Assembly (NCBI GenBank): GCA_036172665.1
Contig: CM069876.1
Location: 36,425,001-36,489,000, forward strand
DNA: 64,000 nucleotides
Source: Prosopocoilus inquinatus
Lineage: Eukaryota; Arthropoda; Insecta; Coleoptera; Lucanidae
Direction of reading: 5' to 3'
Positions 45,481 through 54,700 of the stretch are shown here, one piece after another (within the stretch, counting starts at the first letter, position 1; every line of letters starts with the position of its first letter). Under the pieces are notes generated by a model. That model was not told where the DNA came from. It ran no database searches and worked only from the letters and a program-made list of their open reading frames with translations. A program made the translations under genes and the position numbers.

Positions 45481-45900
45481 AAGCAGGTTGTAAGGCAAAC
45501 CCAATTTCTTCGTCGTCAAAATTCCATTTCGGCCATCACGTTTTTGGACAGTTGGTATTCTGACATGATGCCGTTCGTGCGGAATCCCATTTCGCCTATT
45601 ACTTGGCAGGTGTGCCAATGCAGGAAACCATCGAACCCGTCCTCTACGAGTATCTTGACAAGAATTCGTTCTTACTAGATTCCAACTTGTTCAATCGTTC
45701 GGAAGTCTCGAAATTTCGCTTTGTATGTAAATGGAATTTTCGATGAACGCCTTGAATGTCTTCAGCACTTTTAGGGGTACCAGTTTTCAATTGTTTAACA
45801 TTCATTCGATCCATCACATTCAGTTCCATCAGTTTTTAGCGTAACACCAATTCGGACCTTGTTGACTATCGTCTAGGTATGTCCACGGGAGCTAAGCCGA
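45481..45900 (-). other. Coding-like fragments, unidentified
   Basis: On the minus strand 45829-45644 is open (61 codons, starts MELNVMDRMNVKQLKTGTP). In another frame 45676-45524 gives ILVEDGFDGFLHWHTCQVIG and EMGFRTNGIMSEYQLSKNVM with acidic residues after it. The two frames overlap by about 30 bases. Composition looks like protein, but no family is recognised and both are short. They may be pieces of one broken gene or element, or chance. Confidence 0.2.
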
Positions 45901-46089
45901 GAAAATTGAAAAAATGAATACGTGGGAAGAGTGCCAGAATAGTGACGCTTGATATGATCGCAGACATTAAGTAGCTGAAGTCGCCATACTTGAGGATGGG
46001 TAGCTAAAGAGTTCAGAAGCATAGGTCGCAGGTCGGAAGCGTTCATAAGGATAACAGTTTCGCATTAGGTAATTTGAAAGTTCTTTTAT

Positions 46090-46670
46090 TTTGATTGGAA
46101 GTCGATGTCTTGGCGTTGGCCTATTTTACCGATGTCATTTTTTTTTTCTGTGGTGTTTGCCCAACGGGGGTCCTAAGTCATGGACTTGTCAGGACCTCAG
46201 GAGAGTTTCTTGCAAAATATTTCTCCATGGCTGCCGCTCTCGAGATTTTTGTTATTACTGCTGTTGTTGTTGCAGCAGTGAGACAGTTACCACCGAACAG
46301 TAGTAGCAACAACGAAGAACATTACCACCAACAACTTGAAGAAGTCTGAAGAAAGACGAAACGTCGACTATGGAGGAAATTAACACTTTCAGTCGCTTTC
46401 TTTATCTGTGGTGGTTGCCCAACAGGGTCTTAAGTTATAGACTTGTTAAGACCTCAGGAGTGGTAGTTGTATTTTTGTGTGTGTAAAGTGTTCCATGGCC
46501 TTGTTACTTCCAAACCTCCTCGTCGTTGAAGGGGAAGCAGTGTCGAATTTTCTACCCAACACTGAATGTACCTGAAGTGAGTAACGACTCCCGAGAAATA
46601 TCCCGAGCGGGTGCGAACCCACGACCTTACGATTGCAAGCCCGGTCCCTTACCACAGGACCGTTCAGACG
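46090..46670 (-). mobile_element. tRNA-derived SINE, copy 3, with foldback
   Basis: Read on the minus strand the head starts at 46670 (CGTCTGAACGGTCCTGTGGT), with B box GGTTCGCACCCG near 46620. The body and the tail GACCCTGTTGGGCAACCACC follow to about 46404. The next 250 bases match the foldback beside copy 1 (TTTCCTCCATAGTCGACGTT, TTGCAAGAAACTC). A second tail copy (GTCCATGACTTAGGACCCCC, GTTGGGCAAACACCACAG) lies at 46158-46201. The element therefore has its tail twice, on either side of the foldback. Confidence 0.7.
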
Positions 46671-47369
46671 TTTTATGAGAAGAATGAAAAAGTCAGAAGG
46701 AAGGTGATCAATCTAAAGCCTGGTTACAATAGGAAATAGTATAGAATATGTAGGAGGAGTAAAGCACTCGTGCAGAAAAAAGAAAGTTGACTATAAAAGA
46801 CTATAAAAACAATGCAAATAAGTCAAAATAATGATCAGAAAGGAAACTGGATCTTACAAATCAGACAGAAGATAAGAATGTTCAGGACAGACAGAAGATA
46901 AATCAATTCCAACAGAGTGAAAACATTTAATTATAGAAGAAAGACCGCCGAGAGCAACAAATATTGTTGACATCAGTCACAAACCTCGTCTGTATAATCC
47001 ATGTTCGGTGATTTTTCAGGAAACGAAAGAACAACTCTTTTCTCTTTATCCTACATGCCAAAAGCAAGGTGTTTTCGTTCCAATTTGTGGAAAAATACTA
47101 TAGTACATTTCATTACGAGGTTTGGTCTATAAATGCAAAGTGAGGTAAAGAGTGAGAACAAGAGAAAAAATTGAGTTTGACAAAAAAAAATGTAGGACAT
47201 GCGAAGTTTGGGGCTGACGGCGACGACACTTGGTTTGACTAAGCAGAATATTAAAAGTCTTTCATGAAAATCTAGGATTATGAGTACATCAAACGGTCGA
47301 TAATTGTGTATGGATGAGGGCGAGCTTTGGAAAGGAAGACGAAAATAGAAAAAAAGCACTTGAAATTTG
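46671..47369. other. Purine-rich spacer
   Basis: AG-rich plus strand (for example GAAAGGAAGACGAAAATAG near 47331). It may be the upstream, decayed part of the retroelement remnant at 47480-47730, but no motif can be read. Confidence 0.35.
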
Positions 47370-47479
47370 GAAAAGAATGGTGCCTAGGAAGGTTAACGGA
47401 GGCCAAAACTGGGAGAGATATGAGAGTTATGGAAATAAAACCAAAAAGAAAAGAAAGAACTCAAGATTTTAAAGGATGA

Positions 47480-47730
47480 TCGCCAATCACAAAAAGGAGA
47501 AGTGAAGGAAGACGACCGATAATTGGGATTGAAAAGATCTGCATCGAATTGGAGTAGTGAATTGGAAGAGATTGGCAGAAAATAGACCAGTGCAGCAAAC
47601 ATTAATTGGATGGTATTTCAGGAAGATATATAATGCAAGACCAACGACAAAATTGATTGAAATAGATTTGCGTGAAATTGGAGTAGCGAACTAGAAGAGA
47701 TTGAGGAAAAAAATGGAATGTTAAAGCCAT
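47480..47730 (+). pseudogene. Non-LTR retroelement C-terminal remnant, twice
   Basis: The plus strand gives a GRRPIIG string at about 47508 and, in the next frame, DLHRIGVVNWKRLAENRPVQ from 47538. A second similar string, ARPTTKLIEIDLREIGVAN (47637-47694), ends in TAG where W would stand, followed by KRLRKK. The pattern 'GRP..xW.dDL+.iGv.NW+rlAenR' is well known from the C-terminal tail of endonuclease/reverse-transcriptase proteins of insect LINEs. Two tandem, decayed copies suggest a duplication of that tail. Upstream domains are not visible. Confidence 0.5.
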
Positions 47731-48600
47731 GACCTCGTTCTCTGTCGCGCCTTTGTAGTTGTTCTGGGTGTACCTAGTCAAAGCCATGTTTGGTGTTTTA
47801 CTTTAATCGATATCATATCTGCTCCGACCAGATCGACAAAATTTCGACCAAAACCGCTTTGCGCCCCTCGCAGCACACGTTGTCCAACTCTTTGATTTTG
47901 GTTCTCAACTCCTAACTATTTTAATCTTTATGGTAAGTCGTTGGGAACTACATACCTGTTTGGATCATGAGTCACCAAAGTCACTGCAACAAAAGTTAGG
48001 ATTTTTGCGCCTACACTTCTATGTTAATAACAATCCTTCATGTACCATAACGTCAAGTTCCATTCTAGTACCGGCCAATATCGGCAACACGTTTCCGGTC
48101 GAGTCCGGGTGCAAGGAAAATTTACAGCCCGATTTCTGCGATTTATATTTTTGCAGGCTTCGGGTAATGTGATACATATCGATTTCACCCTCTTCAGAGG
48201 GGGGATTCAAGACGCCAAGACTGACGGAATTACAAAAAGGAGCGCAGCCATTGTGCACGAATCGACCTTCCTTTTAAAAATGATTAACACCGCCGAGGAA
48301 AATTTCAAACGATCATATATCACGTCCCATCAATTACGATTTGCCATTTCGTTTTTTTTTTAAGTTTTATGGCTGCCGTATAAGTATGTGTTGAGTACTA
48401 TTACAAAGTGGTAATGAGATCACCAGTTCTACATACATACATATTTAATCTGGACTTGTACAATCTGTGTCAACGTGAACATTATTTAAGCGCAACGATT
48501 TTTTGAATTCTATAAAACCCGCTTGCGCAATCCCTTTAGGGCCGTATCAAGAATACAGAATGCCGGAAGTTGTTATAAATTTACGACCGAATAATTACCG
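47731..48600. other. Unassigned DNA
   Basis: Overlapping open frames of 80-107 codons on both strands (48019-48363) lack recognised motifs. No repeat partner in the window. Confidence 0.35.
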
Positions 48601-48950
48601 CCGTGGGATACAAAGCGTCTATAATCAGAAGGAAAATTATGGTCTTTAAAAAATTCATGAAATATCGACTCATTGAGCGCGGAGGGTAGACCTACCTACC
48701 CCCGGCGAGACTATTTTTCAAGAGCGAGAACAAGAAATCGTAATCTCCTGCGAAAACACCCCCCGGGTTTCCTCCCTGCTCGCACTTCTTTATTTTTTTT
48801 TCCTCCAGCGGTAATGAAGTGCGCTGCTTTATGTTGCTGCTGCCCCCATTTTCGCCTAAACCAGATACCCATCGGATCGCTTTGTTTGCATTCCTGTTTC
48901 CTCGCGGCATGAAGAATTAAACCCATTCAGGATGATTTAGAGATCTGTAT
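48601..48950. other. GC-richer unique block
   Basis: Examples are GAGCGCGGAGGGTAGACC near 48675 and CACCCCCCGGGTTTCCTCC near 48758. Short arginine-rich minus frames are not called. Confidence 0.35.
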
Positions 48951-50419
48951 TACAGATATGGGGTTATTCGACACTCGGGAATTTTGCCCCGGTGTTAAAC
49001 AGGGAGCGAACAGATTCCCGTGTCGACTTCAGTTGCATTAACTTTGCTAATGTGTTTTTAATGAGGACGTGTGCATGACGTAACGCTGGAGTTACGAAAT
49101 TGTACAACGAATGCAGGAGCTGACTTGTTAATTTGCAGTTGTGTATAAATCACTTCTTTGTTTAAGGGGCGTATTCAAGAATCCAAGTCAGTTGGTATCA
49201 CGAGCATAATACTTTTTAAATTCTTAATTTAAGCCATGGTGAAGAATGTATTAGGTAACGCCACAAGATCACTCGATCATGTGTCGATAGGTGCATGAAA
49301 GCGCGAGATCAATTGTGAGAGCGACAGTTAAAAGAGGGGTTCAAATATAATGCGCGAGAGACAACAACGGTCTTTAATCCTTCAGCATGAGATAATACTA
49401 AAATATTTCTTGCAGTTGCGTGCACGTTCCGAAGGCCCTCGCTACTACCTATTGATTCTTTACTGTGATTTGAGCTTTGAGGACACTAATTTCTTTCAAA
49501 AGTAAAATTCTGAGCTCCGGAAGCAATCTTGCGCTCTATATACCACTGCATAAGTCTGAATCGAATCGGTTCACGGCATAACTGATGAAAAATGAACAAA
49601 ACATCTTAACTTTTGGGTCGGCAAGGGACATTTTAATAACAATCTGGAGCGCAAGTCGAGATTTCTAGAACCATCATGAAATCAGATGGTACAACGATTC
49701 ATTAAAAAAAAAAAACAATGCGTTCAGGATGCAACAATCCGCGATTAACGCGCACTTACTAAGTGTTCTCACACCTATTTATTTATTGCATGAAATGTTG
49801 AAAGGCAATCAGAAAAAAACGGCGTGTTTGCGCTAAATCCCACGATTTTATCCATACGGCGCTTAAAATTCGTTTGCGCAACAGTTTAGTAACAGCAATA
49901 AATACGACGAGTTTTGCAGCTTGAACAAGTTTTAATGAATTACATGCGTTAATGTTGCGCCCCCGCACGAGTTCTGCCTTGATTTTCGAATTGGGAAAGT
50001 TTCCGGACGTGATTAACCAACCGCCCCTGCGCCGCCCTCAAGAGTAAACATCTGTTTCCGTTTTATAATTGCAAGGATTTATAAAAGTGCGTTAGGAGAG
50101 GAATCAAAGCATTATCCCAATTCCCTCTCTCTCTCTCTATCTTTCTCTTATTCATTCGCATTGAACTGAGATATTTCGTTTGTACGCAATCTTTGGAACA
50201 CGCTGTATATTCCATTTTGGTAGCATATTATTGCTTTCACTACGATATTTAGCTTTTAACGTACATAGAAGTTTACATTGAAAACTAAAACAAAATTTGT
50301 AATTATACTTTGTCGGGCAAGATGTAAAATCAATTTTAAAAAGTCGATGTTTTCATGGATGTTAACATCTTCAGGATAAATCTTGTTAATACCAGTTGAT
50401 TTTGTCCAATGAAAATTAT
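48951..50419. other. Unassigned DNA
   Basis: A CT microsatellite (CTCTCTCTCTCT) lies at 50126-50137. AACACGCTGTATATTCC at 50199 is a solitary element end like that at 17017. No gene supported. Confidence 0.4.
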
Positions 50420-50567
50420 AAAATTTAAAATTTATAACCGCACAAAATATAAATGAAAAAAGTGCTCAACGTTTCGCTATCGATTGATAACATCGTCAGG
50501 AATGATAGCGAAACGTTGAGTGCTTTATCCATTTATATTCTGTCCCGTTATAAATTTTAAATTTTTA
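50420..50567. mobile_element. Foldback element with hammerhead-like core
   Basis: AAATTTAAAATTTATAACCG, ACAAAATATAAATG, GTGCTCAACGTTTCGCTATC on the left are inverted on the right (GATAGCGAAACGTTGAGTGC, CATTTATATTCTGTCCCG, TTATAAATTTTAAATTTTT). On the minus strand CTGACGA (50499-50493), one T, a 6-bp stem with loop (50491-50476) and GAAAC (50475-50471) follow each other as in a hammerhead ribozyme core, apart from the extra T. Penelope-like retroelements are known to carry such motifs; membership is inference. Confidence 0.65.
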
Positions 50568-50835
50568 AACTCTTGTTAATTGAAAAATAAGTCACCTGAA
50601 TTTATTTTTCGATAAAGCTAAGACTTTTTTATACAGGGTGTAGCAAAAATATAGGCCTTTACTGCAGAGATGTATTCTAGGTATCAAGATAAAGAAAAAA
50701 GTTCATATGAACATGTATACAGGCTGTTTACGGGAAGCTGCTGCGACAGCTAACTTCATTATTTGAAAAAGGTGACCTGGCATTTCGATTCAAGATTATT
50801 CATTATTTGAACTTTTACGAAGTAACTGTAAAACT

Positions 50836-50973
50836 GGGTTGCCATAAACATCTAAGCCAGGATTAAATTTAATCCTAAGTTAGATTGTGACAGATCTGAT
50901 GACACACAGCATTTTGTATGATACAATCTAAGTTAGGCTTAAATTTAATTCTGGATAAATGTATAAATCCACC
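50836..50973. mobile_element. Palindromic MITE in the left arm
   Basis: GGGTTGCCATAAACATCTAA, GCCAGGATTAAATTTAATCC is inverted on the right as GGCTTAAATTTAATTCTGG, ATAAATGTATAAATCCACCC. The middle also pairs (AAGTTAGATTGT, ACAATCTAAGTT). It resembles the other GGG-ended MITEs but has its own core. Confidence 0.6.
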
Positions 50974-51199
50974 CTAAAATTAGCAACGTTTCAGGACCTT
51001 TCCTCCTCGATTTTATGCCAACATTGAGAAACAAATGATTTTCGAGATTTTCAATTGTTTTTAAGTTTTTTTTTTTTACGGTACACGACACCTTTTTTCA
51101 TCGAATCATCACAATCACAATTACGTTTCGAAAATATCTCCCAAATCCTACTAAGTTCCGAAATCATCTCGCAAAACTTACTATTTTTTAAATTAATTA

Positions 51200-51337
51200 G
51201 TATATCGAACTAAATGAGACTTTAAAATAAAAGTCACATTCTGTCGTGTAAATAAATATGTTTTTTGCATTCTTTAGCCATACGACTGTGATATGTATAT
51301 TTTAAAATCTCTTTTAGTTCGATTATGAAATCGGGCC
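51200..51337. mobile_element. MITE half, GGGCC-ended, family with 16335-16456
   Basis: TCGAACTAAATGAGACTTTA, AAATAAAAGTCACATTCTG, CATACGACTGTGAT and CTCTTTTAGTTCGATTATG lead to ATGAAATCGGGCC at 51337. The outer left end is missing or altered. Confidence 0.6.
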
Positions 51338-51394
51338 GTAGTATCTTAGGAAAGTTTCAGAAACTTTTCCAATAAAAATGGCAAAATCGGGAAA

Positions 51395-51730
51395 ACAAGT
51401 GACTGGTTTTTAAAATGTTCATTTGTTTTAAACTTTTTTGAACGCAGATTAATTTTTTTTATCATCACAATATATAAAATTATCTCTATTTACATCTAAT
51501 AACATTTCGTAAGTATTTTGTATTCTTGACAGTGTAATTTTTTTTTTGTTGGATGGGACAACAAGTGACTATCTGGTTTTTGAGATGTTCATTTGTTTTA
51601 AACTTTTTTGAAAGCATTTTAATTTTTCTTTATCATCACAGTGTCAAGTTTCTATAAAATGATTTCTATTTACATTTAATAACATTTCGTAAATATTTTG
51701 TATTCTTGACAGTAGAAATATTTTTTTTTG
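51395..51730. repeat. Tandem duplication, 166-180-bp period
   Basis: ACAAGTGACT (51395 and 51561), GTTCATTTGTTTTAAACTTT, TTTATCATCACA, AACATTTCGTAA and TATTTTGTATTCTTGACAGT (51515 and 51695) occur twice in the same order. Indels change the period along the unit. Confidence 0.85.
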
Positions 51731-51945
51731 TTGCATGGGGTTTCTGTTAAATAAAATTTTTCAATTCACGTTATAATATTTAATTCAATACGCTGTTGAC
51801 GCTGTAGTTAATAAAACAAAAACCAAACAAAAAGAACAAATAATTTATAAAATAGCATAGGTTTAGGAAAATAATTTTTTCGAGAAATAATTAATTTATA
51901 ATCCTGAATTTGATGAAATGATAAATAATAATAAATACATTCACT

Positions 51946-52143
51946 AATACAAGGAAGGAAACACCAACAGAAAAACAGAAAAATTGTGTCACTGAAGGGA
52001 TTTGAACCCGGGTTTCTCGATCTCGAGTGTTCTAATCACTAAACTAAAGTGACCCGTTCAGCGCGATAGCGAGAGACCCGGGTTCAAATCCCGTAGGTGA
52101 CAGAATCTTTCTGTCTTCCTGTTAGTGTCTCCTTCCTTGTATG
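51946..52143. mobile_element. Foldback with two tRNA-like arms
   Basis: The outer arms AATACAAGGAAGGAAACACC and GTGTCTCCTTCCTTGTAT(G) are inverted. Inside, each arm carries a tRNA-like end with the B-box string CCCGGGTTCAAATCCC (plus at 52077-52092, minus at 52010-51997). Further out on both sides AACAGAAAAACAGAAA and TTTCTGTCTTCCTGTT also pair. The element is about 200 bp and sits inside the 3.2-kb element. Confidence 0.7.
51988..52053 (-). tRNA. tRNA-like sequence, probably a pseudo-tRNA
   Basis: On the minus strand the 66-nt stretch starts GTCACTTTAGTTTAGTGATT and ends AAATCCCTTCAGTGAC. The acceptor arms GTCACT and AGTGAC pair. GTTT/GAAC can form a D stem around an A-box-like sequence, and GGGTTCAAATCCC forms a T loop with a three-pair stem. 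The anticodon arm is too short (CTCG-AGAT-CGAG, a 4-base loop), so no anticodon can be read. It is about 6 nt shorter than a normal tRNA. I read it as a tRNA-derived transposon part, not a working gene. Confidence 0.4.
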
Positions 52144-52924
52144 AATTTACCACTAACAAATCCATCTCTTTAAATTTGAGAATAATAAATTCATTAAAAC
52201 ATTTTAAGAACAGTTGAAAATCTCATTTTATAACAATAAAAAATAAATAAAATCAAACCAAATCGAATAACAGGAAGAAAACAAAAACAACGAGCAATCG
52301 ACAAAATTAAAACAAAATATAAATAAATAAAACTAAATCAAATCGAATAACAGGGAAGGAAAACAAAAACGGCGATCAATCGACGGAATTAAAATGTAAA
52401 ATAAAATTGAGTAAAAGAAAAAACGAAACAAAAGACGATCGACTGAAAGTTAAAAATAAAATCCTCTTAAGTAAAATTAAACAGAAGAAAAACGAGAATA
52501 AAAAGTGGTCAATTGATGGTTTAAAATCAAACAACAAATCACACGACATCGAATCAAACAAAAAAAAACAAAGATCAATCAATTGCTTAAATCAAAAATT
52601 GAATCAATTAAAATAGAATCGAGTCAGGAGAGAAAGTGTTGCAGGTTGAATCGAATCAAGAGAGAAAGTGTTGCAAGTCGAATATTTTCGGAAATTGAGT
52701 TAAATTAGTTTTGGATTATTTCATCGCGGATATTTTGAAAATTAAAAAAAAATCAATAATGTTCCAGAAACAATTGCGAAATGAAACGGTCACAGTTTTC
52801 TTATTGTATAAAAACAAACAATAATTATTGCTAATTGAAACGAGTCATTTTGCTTTTATTTTGTCATAAATTCGAGCAGAAAAGATCTTGAAACTTTCCT
52901 GATTTAAGTTACCTTAAGAAATTT
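52144..52924. repeat. AT-rich degenerate repeat, inverse of the window start
   Basis: Three related strings, AACAAAAACAACGAGCAATC (52284), AACAAAAACGGCGATCAATC (52362) and AAAGACGATCGACTGAAA (52430), are the complement of the GTCGATCGATCGCTATTTTT unit at 1-437. AAATCGAATAACAGG is repeated at 52260 and 52340. An open frame through it (52407-52616) is K/N-rich low complexity and not a gene. Confidence 0.55.
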
Positions 52925-53207
52925 CAAAAAATTGTGCTGCAAATAATTTTCGATTGCAGTGAAACCCACGAATAGCCTCTGTACAGCTGTTTCAGTCCTA
53001 CCTTGGGCTTCTTCAGTAGAAGCGTAGCTCGGGTGTTCCACTGCAAATCAAAACGATTCAACCAAGGATAATCGCAATTGCGATGTTTGCAGTGGAACCC
53101 CGAGCTACGCTTCTGCTGAAGAAGCCCCAAGTGGGGCTAAAACTGTAGTACAGCGGCTGCTCGAGAGTTTCACTGCAATCAAAAACGATTTGCAGCAACT
53201 TTTTTTA
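52925..53207. mobile_element. Foldback element, about 130-bp arms
   Basis: TTGTGCTGCAAATAATTTTC, GATTGCAGTGAAAC, GGGCTTCTTCAGTAGAAGCG, TAGCTCGGGTGTTCCACTGC on the left are inverted on the right (GCAGTGGAACCCCGAGCTAC, GCTTCTGCTGAAGAAGCCCC, GTTTCACTGCAATC, GATTTGCAGCAA). Nearly palindromic throughout with a loop of about 40 bp. Confidence 0.8.
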
Positions 53208-53472
53208 AACTTTCATTATGCTTCGACAGCAAGCAAGGCCGTCTTGCAAGGGATGACTTATTATGTAGCAAACTGGCTTCAATTTGTCAATCCTAATGCA
53301 ATTTTAGGTCAAAAAGCAATCGTAGGATATCGCTGTTTAAACTATTCATTAAGAAATTTCAAATAAAAAGTTAGCCATCGTAAACATTTAAGTTTTATTT
53401 ACTTATTTATTAATTATTGATTTGGTGCTTTGAACACGATGCCAATACGAGATTATTATATTTCATTACTAA

Positions 53473-53623
53473 GGGCCAGTTGCACCAAACAGTTAATAAG
53501 AGGAGCTTAACTTTAAGCGCCGCTTAGAATGTGGGTTGCAGTAATGTTATGTAACCCTAAAAATCACATTATAAACAATACTTAAATTTAAGCTCGACTT
53601 AAGTATTTGGTGCAACCGGTACA
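53473..53623. mobile_element. MITE, GGGCCAGT-ended, with TAA duplication
   Basis: TAA at 53470-53472 and 53624-53626. The left end GGGCCAGTTGCACCAAAC and right end GTATTTGGTGCAACCGGT are inverted, and AGCTTAACTTTAAG against TTAAATTTAAGCTCGACT continues the arms. The end sequence and target fit a PIF/Harbinger-type non-autonomous element. Confidence 0.75.
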
Positions 53624-53804
53624 TAAAAGGTAAGTACAATTGAAATCTGGAAAAACTGAAAGAAAATAGTTTCTCGGATTTTACCCAAAAAATCAAGGAG
53701 GAAAGGTCATGAATGAAACTTTTCTAATTTAATTTTTTTCATAAAAGTTCAAATAAGAAAATTAGCTGTCGCAGCGTCTCTATGTATATTTTTGTTACAC
53801 CCTG

Positions 53805-54700
53805 TATAAAGTATTTTTCACAAAATGGTGCTTTAGATTATTCATTCGCTTAATGTGTGTTAGGTTATCTAATGGTTTGTTTGAATACAATTATTGTGTA
53901 TTTCGGACCTGTATCACCTAGGGTTTCGCGATTTCTTCCGGGATTTCCCCGAGTCGAGGAAAGAAAGTTCCCTGGCGAGTCGCCGCGGAACTTCAAGCGT
54001 GAATTTATCGCACAAAGGACGGGGGCCTTTATTGCAATCGGAGCAGTTCTCCTTTGTAGCCGGAATAAAATAAAACGACCGGCGAGTCGAAAAATGTTAC
54101 TGCGGAATGAAATTTTACTGCGATTTATTTATTGTGTGGAAAATTTGCTCCGCCGTGCAGCTTGCTTTCCTCGTGAATACAGAAGTAGATTTGCAAAAAG
54201 AAGAGCATTTTAGTCGACTGAATTATATTAGCTTTTATTCCGACCGTGAATCTTATTTAGCTTTGCCTTTGAAATTGAAAAAAAAAACACCTTTGTTCTG
54301 GAAACAGAATCTTTTTTCAGAAATTAATCGACTTATTGGCGTTATTTTACAACAATTTTGGTGGGGACTAATATGGGGGACCAAGGATTTTCCAAAAAGA
54401 TTATTTGTTTTTTGTTTTGATAAAATGGTGGAAGTTCCAATCCAAAATCAACAAATGAATGAATAGTGGTTGGTGTCTCCAAAACGTGTAGGTTATTGCT
54501 ACAGTTGACGACGCGTCTCCGTCCATCCGGTCGCTTAACTGTACCTGGTTGTGGGTCATTCACCTCGCACCTACCTCTACCCACCTCATTTCTGGCCGCG
54601 ATTGCTCACCGGCGTTAAAGAGGTCCGGCCCCGCAATTGAATTCGGTCAAAAAATCGGAGTTTGCTCTTCCGCGTTTTCGATGCGCTTTTTGGTTCCGAA
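53805..54700. other. GC-richer unique DNA
   Basis: 53920-54200 (GGCGAGTCGCCGCGGAACTT) and 54500-54660 (CGACGCGTCTCCGTCCATCC) are GC-richer. Open frames of 118-119 codons (53857-54213, 54107-54466) have no recognised domain. Not called as genes. Confidence 0.35.

Larger units (their letters stand above)
50634..53804. mobile_element. 3.2-kb long-terminal-inverted-repeat element
   Basis: The left end CAGGGTGTAGCAAAAATATA and the inverse of the right end, CAGGGTGTAACAAAAATATA, match. Further in, GCTGCGACAGCTAA, TTATTTGAACTTTTA and GACCTTTCCTCCT also match the inverse of the other side, so the arms extend several hundred bases with gaps. TATA (TTTTTATA and TATAAAG) borders both ends. Both arms and the centre hold younger insertions (50836, 51200, 51946, 52925, 53473). 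No transposase frame is present, so it is a non-autonomous foldback. Confidence 0.65.

Noticed and set aside
52407..52616. 69-codon lysine/asparagine-rich frame
   Set aside because: Low-complexity AAA/AAT-rich translation of a decayed AT-rich repeat.
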